This document shows positions 46,401-55,198 of a stretch of DNA of 64,000 nt, in pieces. Below the pieces are notes generated by a model. That model was given only the letters and a program-made list of their open reading frames with translations. It was not told the origin of the DNA and made no database searches. A program made the translations under genes and the position numbers. Positions within the stretch are counted from its first letter, which is position 1, and every line of letters starts with the position of its first letter. This DNA is from Azospirillum picis (lineage in GTDB: Bacteria; Pseudomonadota; Alphaproteobacteria; Azospirillales; Azospirillaceae). The DNA is taken from positions 1-64,000 of the forward strand of contig NZ_JAGINO010000026.1 of NCBI RefSeq assembly GCF_017876115.1, written 5' to 3'.

Positions 46401-47272
46401 AGCAGGGTGAACAGCCGCGACAGCGGGTCGATGTCGGCGGCGCTCCACGCCGCGACGGCGGTGGCGAGCGCCAGCAGCACCGCCAGCCCGTCCCGTGCGC
46501 GGGCGCTGAAACGGCCGACGCCGTAGAGCGCGAAGCCGCCGAGATAGGGCAGCAGCACCAATGCCGACCACGGCCCCTCGAATTCCGGGATCGCGTCGCC
46601 GCCGGCACCGGCCAGACGTTCCGCCAGATGCAGGAACGGATCCGGCCACAGGCTCATGACCACGGTGAGCGCCGCCAAGCCCGCCATGACCGGGACGGTC
46701 CAGGCGGTCCCGCGCTCCGCCGCCGGGTCGGCGGCGGTGGGAGCCGCGTCTGCGGACGGCTTGGCCAGGCAGACCCCATGAATGATGAGCACGTAATAGG
46801 CCGCCGCGATCATGCTGGCGAGCGTGCCGGCCGCGGCGAGCAGCCATTCCCCCCGCTCGATGGCGGCATAGAGGATTAGGAACTTGCTGAACGATCCCTT
46901 GAAGGGCGACAGCCCCATCACGGAGAACAGGCCGAAGCCGAACAGCAGCGCCGCCAGCGGGAAGCGCGTGCCGCTGCCGGCCAGCCCGTCCAGCGTGGTG
47001 GCGCCGCTGCGGCGGATCAGCGACCAGGCCGCCACGACCACCAGGCCGCGCATGACGGCCTGGAAGCCGAAATGCATGATCGCCCCGGTGTCGCCGGCGG
47101 CACCGCCGACCCCCAGGCCGAGCAGCACATATCCGGTTTCCGCGATCGCCGACAATGCCAGCGCCCGCGGCAGATTCCTGTAGTGCGCCAGCGCCAGCAC
47201 CTCTCCGCCAAGGAGCAGGGCTGCGCCGAGCCACGCCAGCAGCGTGGCGTCCATCGCGCTTTGATAAACCAT
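43460..47272 (-). CDS. cooM: Fused antiporter-like membrane subunit CooM
   Basis: A 1270-residue polytopic membrane protein, first gene of the operon, of the same length class as R. rubrum CooM. Two NuoL/MrpA-like antiporter modules are fused. In the N-terminal half, a module is seen around FYVFWELMTWTSYLLVIHEQ and HSWLPEAHPVAPSSISAPMS; in the C-terminal half, a module around FFAFWELMSSWTLYAVIAHE. Each holds the conserved lysine-bearing and glutamate helices expected for ion translocation. The start MVYQSAMDATLLA follows the CooA-dependent promoter by about 35 nt. It couples H2 evolution to ion pumping. Confidence 0.94.
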   Translation of the reverse strand: MVYQSAMDATLLAWLGAALLLGGEVLALAHYRNLPRALALSAIAETGYVLLGLGVGGAAGDTGAIMHFGFQAVMRGLVVVAAWSLIRRSGATTLDGLAGSGTRFPLAALLFGFGLFSVMGLSPFKGSFSKFLILYAAIERGEWLLAAAGTLASMIAAAYYVLIIHGVCLAKPSADAAPTAADPAAERGTAWTVPVMAGLAALTVVMSLWPDPFLHLAERLAGAGGDAIPEFEGPWSALVLLPYLGGFALYGVGRFSARARDGLAVLLALATAVAAWSAADIDPLSRLFTLLFAGIGLAVTVYSTAYMKRDGNAGRYWLLLFLMIGSLLGVATAHELGNFYVFWELMTWTSYLLVIHEQTGKALRAGFIYFLICASGAYVMHFGILLLHAELGTFAMAEIAARIGELPPAVGALTAFAFLAAFVAKAGLVPLHSWLPEAHPVAPSSISAPMSGILTKAGLFGIAKILLLVFGAGALERFGAVSLDIGTVVVVLGCLTLVYGEAMAVRERTVKRMLAYSTLAQVGEIAAILGLGTHLALTGALMHIANHAVMKSLLFLAVGALLMRGHGKTLDDLRGLGRAMPVTAGCLAVGVLAIMGLPPFSGFVSKFLMIYAAVAAGHTEVAALILLGSVVGAFYYLRLVRILFFEPYDGPALAEAPLTMLAAVAALAALVIQGGLFPDGVLALVRPAADLLAARGGIALAAVPDLAMHWPLGSAVAALGALAVFAAGLRSAKLSGMLAVAVMLATLGAVLLEAGRFDGLSFWFAALTAGVAALNLVYAIGYMAHGHAQGRFYAAFTLMVAGLIGLAGNDTGFGFFAFWELMSSWTLYAVIAHEETQDALKEGFKYFIFNFVGASLMFLGIVVLAVASGSFAFADLAKAAADAAAGHMAAGPLAAGPLAAGLVLVLAGLLMKAAMLPLRIDYQMHPATAPTPVSGYISAVLLKSGPYGVLKLVTAVGGAAAAGRLGAAAGLPALGDALALIAAVTILYAGAMAMIQTGIKRLLIYSTVSQLGYILLGLSLGTSLGVAGGLMHLVNHMLLKDILFLAAGCILAQSHVHSLDELGGLGRRMPVTFGLFLFAGLSLSGIPPLNGFASKWLVYQAAFAAGHPLFGLAALMSSLFTLAAVLKFAHAAFMGAESPKAAKIHEAPAVMLVPMGVLAGASVLVGLFPGLLLVPIAAVQAGLGLEPVAASWTGGLPGGWHPGVIALLAVPLALLSWWYGRPGRHAAVRSHVHACGVSDIPPALSHVTASNLYETPERLIRRVLHAKPQA

Positions 47273-47313
47273 CGGCCAGCCTCTTCGTCTGCGCCTCGAT
47301 TGCGTATGGCCGG

Positions 47314-47356
47314 ACTGTAGGACTGCGGCCGGCGACCGTCTGTCAGGTGCCCGACA
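47314..47356 (-). promoter_or_regulatory. CooA-dependent promoter of cooMKLXUH-hupE
   Basis: The CooA site TGTCA-GGTGCC-CGACA (47341-47356) matches the R. rubrum consensus TGTCA-N6-CGACA exactly. The minus-strand -10 TACAGT (47319-47314) lies so that the site centre is about 41.5 bp upstream of the expected start, a class II activator position. No good -35 is present, as expected for an activator-dependent promoter. Confidence 0.85.
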
Positions 47357-47444
47357 GCCGGGCCGGCGGTTTGCGCATCCACGCCCTTCCAGGTCCGTGG
47401 CGGATTGACGCGGCGCCGGTTTTGGCCCTGTCCGGCCCCGGAAC

Positions 47445-47487
47445 TGTCAGGGGGCCGACAGACGGGTGGTCCTACCACCGCTAACCT
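47445..47487 (+). promoter_or_regulatory. CooA-dependent promoter of hypA-cooFSCTJ
   Basis: The CooA site TGTCA-GGGGGC-CGACA (47445-47460) carries the same half-sites as the divergent copy. The -10 TAACCT (47482-47487) again puts the site centre about 41.5 bp upstream of the predicted start. The two sites are 104 bp apart. Confidence 0.85.
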
Positions 47488-47520
47488 GCCCCCCAGGTTC
47501 AGACGGAAAACGGCGGCACC

Positions 47521-47859
47521 ATGCACGAGATGGCCATCGTCAGCAGCCTCATGGAAATCCTGCTGCAGCAGGCGGCCAGCCACGGCGTCACCGCCGTGAA
47601 GCGGGTCACCCTGAAGGTCGGGCGGCTGACGGCGGTGGAGCCCGGACAGCTCCGCGCCTGCTTCGAACTGTTCGCGGAAGGAAGCTGCGCCGAGGGTGCG
47701 GAGCTGGTCATCGACCATGTCCCCGTGCGTGCCCGGTGCGGCGGCTGCGACGCCCGGTTCGAGGTGGAGCGCTTCCGCTTCCACTGCCCCGATTGCGGCG
47801 GCGGTGACCTGTCGATCCTGAGCGGTCAGGAACTGCGCATCGAAAGCTTCGAGACCTAG
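47521..47859 (+). CDS. hypA: Hydrogenase nickel chaperone HypA
   Basis: A 112-residue nickel chaperone. The N-terminal MHE is the Ni-binding start. The zinc site has two CxxC pairs (RCGGCDAR and HCPDCGGG) in the C-terminal half. It works with HypB to insert Ni into CooH. It is the first gene after the CooA-dependent promoter, ahead of cooF, so hydrogenase nickel supply should be induced together with CO dehydrogenase. Confidence 0.93.
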   Translation: MHEMAIVSSLMEILLQQAASHGVTAVKRVTLKVGRLTAVEPGQLRACFELFAEGSCAEGAELVIDHVPVRARCGGCDARFEVERFRFHCPDCGGGDLSILSGQELRIESFET

Positions 47860-47928
47860 CCTCCGGGGAATGGCCGGCCGGAAGCCGGCCAGGAACCGGA
47901 AAGACAAGAATCAGGAAAGGCCCAAGGC

Positions 47929-48504
47929 ATGAGCTCGCCAAAAGAGAATGCCATCATCTATGCGGACGCCCAGCGCTGCCTCGGCTGTCATAGCTGCGAA
48001 CTGGCCTGTGCGGTGGCGCACAGCGGCGGACACAGCCTGAACCAGGCGGTTGCGCTGAACCTGCCCCTGCACCCGCGCAACACCGTGATCGTCGCCGACG
48101 GCGTCATGATGCCCATGCAGTGCCGCCAGTGCGAGGATGCGCCCTGCGCCCATGTCTGCCCGACCGGCGCCTGCCGGCAGGCCGACGGGCAGGTGAAGAT
48201 CGTCGAGGAGAACTGCGTCGGCTGCAAGCTGTGCGTGATGGTCTGCCCGTTCGGCGTCATCACCGTGCAGGCCGACCGCCGCCGCGGCGGCGACGATCCG
48301 ACCAACCGCGGCGTCGCGCTGAAATGCGACCTCTGCGACTCCTGGCGGGCGGACACCGGCAACGGCGAACCGGCCTGCGTCGCCGCCTGCCCCACCAAGG
48401 CGATCCAGCTCGTCAACCTGGAAGACTACCGCAAGGCGCTGATCCAGGCCCGCGCCCGCGAACTCGCCCACTCCCACCGCCACATGCCGAGGGCCTTTCC
48501 ATGA
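47929..48504 (+). CDS. cooF: CO dehydrogenase iron-sulfur partner CooF
   Basis: A 191-residue four-cluster ferredoxin-like protein that moves electrons from CooS to the hydrogenase. Clusters are marked by CLGCHSCELAC, CRQCEDAPCAHVCPTGAC, CVGCKLCVMVCPFG and CDLC followed by PACVAACPTKAI. Its stop overlaps the cooS ATG (ATGA). The C-terminal tail is basic. Confidence 0.95.
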   Translation: MSSPKENAIIYADAQRCLGCHSCELACAVAHSGGHSLNQAVALNLPLHPRNTVIVADGVMMPMQCRQCEDAPCAHVCPTGACRQADGQVKIVEENCVGCKLCVMVCPFGVITVQADRRRGGDDPTNRGVALKCDLCDSWRADTGNGEPACVAACPTKAIQLVNLEDYRKALIQARARELAHSHRHMPRAFP

Positions 48505-50417
48505 GCTCCTGCACCTCCTGCAATTCCTGCGACCCCGCCGCCGCCGAGCTGTGCACCGCCGCGGCCGAGGCCGACATCCCGACCGTCTGGGACCGCTATG
48601 CCGCCCAGCAGCCGCAATGCGGGTTCGGCTCGCTCGGCGTCTGCTGCCGCATCTGCTGGAAGGGGCCGTGCCGCATCGATCCCTTCGGCAAGGGGCCGCA
48701 GCGCGGCATCTGCGGCGCCGACCGCGACACCATCGTCGCCCGCAACCTCAGCCGGATGATGGCCGCCGGCGCCGCCGGCCATTCCGAGCATGGACGGCAC
48801 ATCGCGCTCGCCATGCAGCGGGTCGGCCACAACGAGCTGCCGGCCTACCAGATCCGCGACGAGGCCAAGCTGACCGCCGTCGCCAAACGGCTGGGCGTGC
48901 CGACCGAAGGCCGGGCCATCGGCCCCATCGCCTACGACGTGGCGACGCTGACCCTGGAGGACTACCGGAACCAGGACCACCACCACGCCTGCAACTGGAT
49001 CACGTCGAGCCTGCCGAAGAAGCGCATCGACAAGCTGCGGGCGCTCGACGTCCTGCCGCACAACATCGACGCCACCGTCGCCCAGATCATGGCGCGCACG
49101 TCGGTCGGCTGCGACGCCGACCCGACCAACGTGGTTCTCGGCGGCATCAAGGGCGCGCTCGCCGACTTCACCGGCATGTGCCTGGCGACCGAGCTGTCCG
49201 ACGCGATGTTCGGCACGCCGCAGCCGGTGGTGACCACCGCCAACCTCGGCGTCATCCGCAAGGACAGCGTCAACATCGCGGTCAACGGCCACAACCCGCT
49301 GCTGAGCGAGGTCATCTGCGACGTCGCCCGCACCATGCAGGACAAGGCCAAGGCGGCCGGCGCCAAGGACGGCATCAACATCGTCGGCATCTGCTGCAGC
49401 GGCAACGAGGTGATGCTGCGCCACGGCGTGCCGCTCGCCACCAACTACCTGTCGCAGGAACTGGCGATCCTGACCGGCGCGCTCGACGCCATGGTGGTGG
49501 ACGTGCAGTGCATCATGCCGTCGCTGGGCGAGGTGGCCGAGTGCTTCCACACCCGGCTCGTCACCACCATGGACGAGAACAAGATGCCGGGCGCCACCCA
49601 TGTCAGCTTCCACGAGGAGCATGCCGAGGAGACCGCCCGGACGATCGTGGAGATGGCGATCGACGCCTTCACGCTGCGCGATCCCAAGCGCATCCGGATC
49701 TCCAGCGCGGTCAGCAAGGCGGTCGTCGGCTTCAGCGCCGAGGCGGTGATCGGCGCCCTGGCCAAGATCGATCCCGACGACCCGCTGAAGCCGCTGGTCG
49801 ACAACATCGTCAACGGCAACATCCGCGGCATCGCGCTGTTCGCCGGCTGCAACAATACCCAGAGCATGCAGGACGGCGGTTTCCAGACCATCGCCAAGAA
49901 GCTGGCCAAGAACAACGTGCTGCTGCTGGCGACCGGCTGCGGTGCCGGCGCCTTCGCCAAGCTCGGGCTGATGACGCCGGAGGCCACCAACGCCTATGCG
50001 GGCGACACGCTGAAGGCGGTGCTGACCGCGGTGGGCGAGGCCGCCGGGCTGGGCGGGCCGCTGCCGATGGTGCTGCACATGGGATCCTGCGTCGACAACA
50101 GCCGCGCCGTCGCCGTCGCCACCGCGATCGCCGACCGGCTGGGGGTGGATCTGCACGAGCTGCCGCTGGTCGCCTCGGCGCCCGAGGCGATGTCCGAGAA
50201 GGCGGTGGCGATCGGCACCTGGAGCGTCTGCCTCGGGCTGCCGACCCACATCGGCACGGTGCCGCAGGTGACCGGCTCGGCCGTGGTCACCGATCTGCTG
50301 ACCCGCGGTGCCGGGGACCTGTTCGGCGGCTATTTCATCGTCGAACCCAACCCGGATGCCGCCGCCGACACGCTGCTCGGTGCCATCGAGGAACGGCGCC
50401 GGGCGCTGGGCCTCTGA
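48501..50417 (+). CDS. cooS: Anaerobic carbon monoxide dehydrogenase CooS
   Basis: A 638-residue Ni-Fe-S CODH, nearly the length of R. rubrum CooS. The N-terminal B/D-cluster cysteines are in QCGFGSLGVCCRICWKGPCR and GICGADRD. C-cluster ligands are in the HVGCDADPTN-like RTSVGCDADPTN region, IVGICCSGNEVML, VVDVQCIMPS, FAGCNNTQ, LATGCGAG and HMGSCVDNSR. It catalyses CO + H2O to CO2 + 2e- + 2H+. The protein is intact. Confidence 0.97.
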   Translation: MSSCTSCNSCDPAAAELCTAAAEADIPTVWDRYAAQQPQCGFGSLGVCCRICWKGPCRIDPFGKGPQRGICGADRDTIVARNLSRMMAAGAAGHSEHGRHIALAMQRVGHNELPAYQIRDEAKLTAVAKRLGVPTEGRAIGPIAYDVATLTLEDYRNQDHHHACNWITSSLPKKRIDKLRALDVLPHNIDATVAQIMARTSVGCDADPTNVVLGGIKGALADFTGMCLATELSDAMFGTPQPVVTTANLGVIRKDSVNIAVNGHNPLLSEVICDVARTMQDKAKAAGAKDGINIVGICCSGNEVMLRHGVPLATNYLSQELAILTGALDAMVVDVQCIMPSLGEVAECFHTRLVTTMDENKMPGATHVSFHEEHAEETARTIVEMAIDAFTLRDPKRIRISSAVSKAVVGFSAEAVIGALAKIDPDDPLKPLVDNIVNGNIRGIALFAGCNNTQSMQDGGFQTIAKKLAKNNVLLLATGCGAGAFAKLGLMTPEATNAYAGDTLKAVLTAVGEAAGLGGPLPMVLHMGSCVDNSRAVAVATAIADRLGVDLHELPLVASAPEAMSEKAVAIGTWSVCLGLPTHIGTVPQVTGSAVVTDLLTRGAGDLFGGYFIVEPNPDAAADTLLGAIEERRRALGL

Positions 50418-50437
50418 TCCGGCCAACCCCACAACAA

Positions 50438-50457
50438 GGGGGGGCCTCGGTCCCCCC
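50438..50457 (+). other. Intercistronic hairpin between cooS and cooC
   Basis: A run of G (50438-50444) pairs with CCCCCC (50452-50457) around a 7-nt loop. It lies 20 bp after the cooS stop and 16 bp before cooC. It could lower cooCTJ expression relative to cooFS, or protect the cooFS message 3' end. Confidence 0.5.
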
Positions 50458-50472
50458 GGTCCGGAGGACGTC

Positions 50473-51270
50473 ATGAAGGTCGCAATCACCGGCAAGGGCG
50501 GTGTCGGGAAAACCACGCTGGCCGGGCTGCTCGCCCGCTCCTTCGCCGCGGACGGGCGCAAGGTGCTGGCCATCGACGCCGATCCCGACGCCAACCTCGC
50601 CTCGGCGCTGGGCGTGCCGGCGGAGCGGCTGGCCGGCGTGCAGCCCTTTTCCCGCATGAAGGATCTCGCCCGTGAACGGACGGGGGCCGCCCCGGGCTAC
50701 GGCTCGCTGTTCATCCTCAACCCGAGGGTGGACGACCTGCCCGACCAGTTCAGCGTCGAGCATGCCGGCGTCCGCCTGCTGCTGATGGGAACAGTCGACC
50801 ATGGCGGCTCGGGGTGCGTCTGCCCGGAACACACGCTGCTGCGCAGCCTGATGAAGCATCTGCTGATCGAGCGGGACGACGCGCTGGTCATGGACATGGA
50901 GGCCGGGGTCGAGCATCTCGGCCGCGCCACCGCGGAATCGGTGGACGCCCTGGTCGTGGTCGTCGAACCCGGCCGGCGCAGCCTGCAGACTGCGGCGCAG
51001 ATCGAGGAGCTTGCCGCCGACATCGGCATCCGCCATGTCGCCTTCGTCGGCAGCAAGGTGACGGGGCTGGACGACTGCGCCTTCATGGCCGGGAACCTGC
51101 CCAAGGACCGGCTGCTCGGCTTCCTGTCCTTCGACCCCTCGGTGCGGCAGGCCGACCTGGAGGGGATCTCGGCCTACGACGCCAGCCCGGCCGCCGTCAC
51201 CGAGGTGGAGGCGATCAAGCAACGCCTCGTCTCCTTCATTGCTTCGCGAGACCAGCCATGTGCCAGATGA
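50473..51270 (+). CDS. cooC: CODH nickel-insertion ATPase CooC
   Basis: A 265-residue MinD/NifH-type ATPase needed to load Ni into the CooS C-cluster. The deviant Walker A is GKGGVGKTT at the N-terminus. DADPDANLA is the switch region, and GSGCVCPEH carries the CxC metal-binding motif at the dimer interface. GGAGGACGTC precedes the ATG. Confidence 0.95.
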   Translation: MKVAITGKGGVGKTTLAGLLARSFAADGRKVLAIDADPDANLASALGVPAERLAGVQPFSRMKDLARERTGAAPGYGSLFILNPRVDDLPDQFSVEHAGVRLLLMGTVDHGGSGCVCPEHTLLRSLMKHLLIERDDALVMDMEAGVEHLGRATAESVDALVVVVEPGRRSLQTAAQIEELAADIGIRHVAFVGSKVTGLDDCAFMAGNLPKDRLLGFLSFDPSVRQADLEGISAYDASPAAVTEVEAIKQRLVSFIASRDQPCAR

Positions 51271-51458
51271 CGATCACGCTCCGCCACGCGGACGGCAGTG
51301 AGACGATCCACCGCGACATCGCCCGTCTGGACACCGGGACGTGTCGCGAGATCACCATTTTCCCTTTGTTCGAGGACGCGATACCGCTGGTTGGATTTTC
51401 AGTCCGCAGCATAGACTGCCTGTCCGGCCGCGTGTATCTGGAGGAGGACCCGTCATGA
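51258..51458 (+). CDS. cooT: Nickel-binding protein CooT
   Basis: A 66-residue protein starting MCQMTITL. Cys2 is the nickel ligand known in R. rubrum CooT, and the family start MCxMT is kept. It overlaps the cooC end by 13 bp. It is thought to handle nickel for CooS. Confidence 0.9.
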   Translation: MCQMTITLRHADGSETIHRDIARLDTGTCREITIFPLFEDAIPLVGFSVRSIDCLSGRVYLEEDPS

Positions 51459-51787
51459 GCACCACCCCCGACACGCGCGACCGCCTGCGCGTCATTCTCC
51501 CGCACTGGATCGGGCACAATGCCGAGCATGTCGAAGACATGCGGCGCTGGCTCGATGCCGCGGCCGGGGCCGGACCGGAGGCGGCCGACAGGCTGCGGGA
51601 GGCGATGGCCGGCATGACGCAGGCCGGCGCGGCGCTGACCGCCCTTCTCGGCCTGCTGGGCGGCGGGCCGGGGGCGGTCCCCGGGCATGACCATCACCAT
51701 GGGCATCACCATCACGGCCACCATGACCATCACCACGGCCACCAGCATGGCCACCATCACGAGCATGGCGACGGGACGGCCGGATGA
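51455..51787 (+). CDS. cooJ: Histidine-rich nickel chaperone CooJ
   Basis: A 110-residue protein. The core holds the conserved HWIGHNAEH motif of CooJ, forming a metal site. The C-terminal tail is extraordinarily His-rich: 19 His within about 30 residues after residue 75, organised as HDHHHGHHHH-like repeats. It binds several Ni ions as store or chaperone for CODH. The start ATG overlaps the cooT stop. Confidence 0.92.
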   Translation: MSTTPDTRDRLRVILPHWIGHNAEHVEDMRRWLDAAAGAGPEAADRLREAMAGMTQAGAALTALLGLLGGGPGAVPGHDHHHGHHHHGHHDHHHGHQHGHHHEHGDGTAG

Positions 51788-51853
51788 GCGGAGAGCGGAC
51801 CGCCCCCCTGCCGTTTCCCAAGATCCGATGCCCCAGTTTCGAGGACCCGACCG

Positions 51854-52628
<775 letters not shown>

Positions 52629-52636
<8 letters not shown>

Positions 52637-53291
52637 AAAGATGCGGCTTCTCAGCACCAACGTGCTGGACATGATGAAGAGCAAGGCGTTCGACGGCTTC
52701 CTGTCCGGGGCCTGCCTGCGCAAGGCCGACAAGGGGGCCCTCGTGTTCACCCCCGAGTCCGGGGAGAACGCCGTCTTCATCGTGGTGTCGGGCCGCCTTC
52801 GCGTGTTCCTGTCCTATGAGGGGCGCGAGTTCACCCTGGCCATCCTGGAACAGGGCGACATCTTCAGCACCCACACCCGCGCCATGATCGAGGCGATGAG
52901 CCACGCCGAGATCATGCTGATGAACACCAAGGATTTCCGCGAGAAGCTGGTCGCCCATCCGGAAATCTCGATGGCGATCGTCGGCATCCTGGGCGACGTG
53001 CTGAACAGCTCGCTCGACGCCATCGAAAGCCTCGTCTTCCAGGACGTCCGGCAGCGGCTGGCGCAGATCCTGATCGACGAGGCCGAGGCGAGAGGCGAGC
53101 AGGTCGCCGACGGCGTCTCGGTGTCCATGGACCTGACCACCGAAAGCCTCGGCCTGCTGATCGGGGCCAGCCGCCAGACGACGTCCCAATTGATCAACGA
53201 GCTGATCCGCCTCGACCTTCTGGAGAAGAGGGGGAACCGCTCGTTCGTCATCAAGGATCTCGATGCGCTGAAGGACATCAGCCGGTCATAG
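52629..53291 (+). CDS. cooA: CO-sensing transcription factor CooA
   Basis: A 220-residue CRP/FNR-family haem CO sensor. In the effector domain, LEQGDIFSTHTRAMIEA aligns with the R. rubrum segment GDMFCMH, which supplies the haem ligands Cys75 and His77. Here the His is kept (His82), but the Cys is Ser80. The C-terminal helix-turn-helix GASRQTTSQLINELIRL matches the R. rubrum recognition helix, fitting the two TGTCA-N6-CGACA sites. The N-terminus lacks Pro2 (MHRKM), and an alternative start is MRLLST four codons later. It is the CO-dependent activator of both coo operons. Confidence 0.9.
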
Positions 53292-53395
53292 CGGCAGGGT
53301 CCTTCGCCCGGAGCCGACGCGACCGGGCCGGCGGGTACGGAAACACTCCCGGTCCGGTCCCGGTACCGGATCATATCCAGAAGGGAACCACCGCC

Positions 53396-53626
53396 ATGTG
53401 CCTCGCGATCCCGGCGCGCGTCATAGAAGTGTTGGACGGGAACTTCGCCATCGTCGACCAGGGCGGCATCAGGATGACGGTTTCCCTCGCCCTGGTGACG
53501 GATGTCGCGGCAGGGGGCTATGTCGTTGCGCATGTCGGCTTCGCCGTGAAGACGCTCACGTCAACCGAAGCGGAGCGCATTCTGGCTCTTCTCAGCCCGC
53601 CCTCGGAAGCTCCGGTTCCCCAGTGA
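53396..53626 (+). CDS. hypC: Hydrogenase maturation protein HypC
   Basis: A 76-residue HypC/HupF chaperone with the defining N-terminal MCLAIPARV, whose Cys2 binds the Fe(CN)2CO intermediate with HypD. It lies about 100 bp after cooA and ends the CO island. HypD, HypE and HypF genes are not in the window and must be elsewhere. Confidence 0.92.
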   Translation: MCLAIPARVIEVLDGNFAIVDQGGIRMTVSLALVTDVAAGGYVVAHVGFAVKTLTSTEAERILALLSPPSEAPVPQ

Positions 53627-53762
53627 TCCTTTCGCCGGCCGGCAGCCCTTCCCCGATGTCCGGCAAGGGCACACGGCGGCACTTACCGGATCGAGGTGCC
53701 GGATCGGTTGTTCCCGCCGACCGGGCGGAAAAACGGAACCGGGCGACCAGCAGTCGACCGGC

Positions 53763-55142
53763 CTATCGGTCCATGCCGCTCATCAACACGTATTTCACCT
53801 GCACATACTCCTCGATCCCGTAATGGCTGCCCTCGCGGCCGTAGCCCGATTGCTTGACGCCGCCGAACGGCACCGATGCGGTTCCGACGGAGCCGGAATT
53901 AAGGATCACCATGCCCGCCTCAAGCTCCCGCAAAAGGCGGAGGAACCGGCCGGCATCGCGGGTGTAGGCGTAGGCCACCAGTCCATAATCCGTGTCGTTG
54001 GCCCGCCGGACGGCCTCATCCTCGCGATCGAATCGGTAGATGGGAAAGACGGGCCCGAAGATTTCCGTCCGGGCGATCGGGAACGTGTCGTCGACCCCGG
54101 TGAGGATGGTCGGTTCGTAGAACAGGCCGCCCTCGGCGTGAGGCTTGCCGCCCCGGCGGACAACCGCCCCGCGCCCGACGGCATCGGCCACCAGGGCGCC
54201 CACCTTGTCGACGGCCTGCTGGTTGATCAACGGACCGACCACGAAGTCGCTCTGCAGCCCCTGGTCGACCCGGATCGACGCGAGCCTGTCCTCCAGCAGC
54301 GCGACGACGCGGTCGTGAACCCCATCCTGCACATAGATGCGGTTCGGCGAGATGCAGACCTGCCCGGAATTGCGCAGCTTGGCGGCCACCAGTCCCGCCA
54401 CCGCCTCCTCGATGTCCGCGTCGTCGAAGATGAGGAAGGGGGCGTTGCCGCCCAGTTCCATGGTCATCGTCTTGAGCGTCTCGGCGCTGTTCCTGGCAAG
54501 GAGGCGGCCGACTCCCGTCGACCCGGTGAAGGAGATCTTGCGGATACGAGGCTCGCCGGTGAACGCCTCGCCGATCGCCTTTGGATCGCCGGTCACCATC
54601 TCGAACACGCCTTCGGGAATGCCGGCGCGCCTTGCGTAGTCGAGCAGCTTGTAGGCGGTAAGGGGTGTCAGCTCCGACGGCTTGATGATCATCGTGCAGC
54701 CGGCCGCGAGCGCGGTCGCGACCTTCCGCGTGATCATCATGAAGGGGAAGTTCCAGGGCGTGATCGCGGCGGTCGGGCCGACCGGCTCCTTCACCACCAT
54801 CACGGCCGCGTTGTTCGCATGCGCCGGGATGGTGTCGCCATAGACGCGCTTGGCTTCCTCGGCATACCATTCGATGAATCCGAGACCATAGTCGATCTCT
54901 CCCATCGCTTCGGTCAGGCATTTGCCGTTTTCGCGGACCATGGTTTCGGCAAACGCCTGCCTGTCGGCGCTGACGAGGTCGAACCAGCGGCGCAGGATGT
55001 CGCCACGCTCCTTCGCCAGCCGGCGCGACCACGGCCCGAACGCTTGGCAGGTCCGCTCGATGGCGGCCCGGACCTCGTCGATGCCCATGTCCGGCGCCTC
55101 GCCGACCAGGGAGCCGTCGGCCGGATTGTAGACCTTGATCAT
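53763..55142 (-). CDS. NAD(P)-dependent aldehyde dehydrogenase (succinate-semialdehyde type)
   Basis: A 459-residue aldehyde dehydrogenase. TPWNFPFMMITRK is the cofactor-binding start. The general base Glu is in TMELGGNAP, and the catalytic Cys in NSGQVCISPNR. The C-terminal VPFGGVKQSGYGREGSHYGI is typical of GabD-like enzymes. It is the downstream gene of an operon with a CaiB-type CoA transferase and an enoyl-CoA hydratase, so it may oxidise an aldehyde intermediate of that pathway. Start MIKVYNPADGSLVGE. Confidence 0.88.
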   Translation of the reverse strand: MIKVYNPADGSLVGEAPDMGIDEVRAAIERTCQAFGPWSRRLAKERGDILRRWFDLVSADRQAFAETMVRENGKCLTEAMGEIDYGLGFIEWYAEEAKRVYGDTIPAHANNAAVMVVKEPVGPTAAITPWNFPFMMITRKVATALAAGCTMIIKPSELTPLTAYKLLDYARRAGIPEGVFEMVTGDPKAIGEAFTGEPRIRKISFTGSTGVGRLLARNSAETLKTMTMELGGNAPFLIFDDADIEEAVAGLVAAKLRNSGQVCISPNRIYVQDGVHDRVVALLEDRLASIRVDQGLQSDFVVGPLINQQAVDKVGALVADAVGRGAVVRRGGKPHAEGGLFYEPTILTGVDDTFPIARTEIFGPVFPIYRFDREDEAVRRANDTDYGLVAYAYTRDAGRFLRLLRELEAGMVILNSGSVGTASVPFGGVKQSGYGREGSHYGIEEYVQVKYVLMSGMDR

Positions 55143-55198
55143 GGCTGTTCTTTCCTCATTCCGGGACAGGCGCTCCACTGAGCACCGTCAGGCTGCAA

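Noticed and set aside
43406..46879. A 1157-codon open frame on the plus strand opposite cooM
   Set aside because: Same cause: it is a shadow of the long cooM coding strand, with low-complexity composition and no motif.
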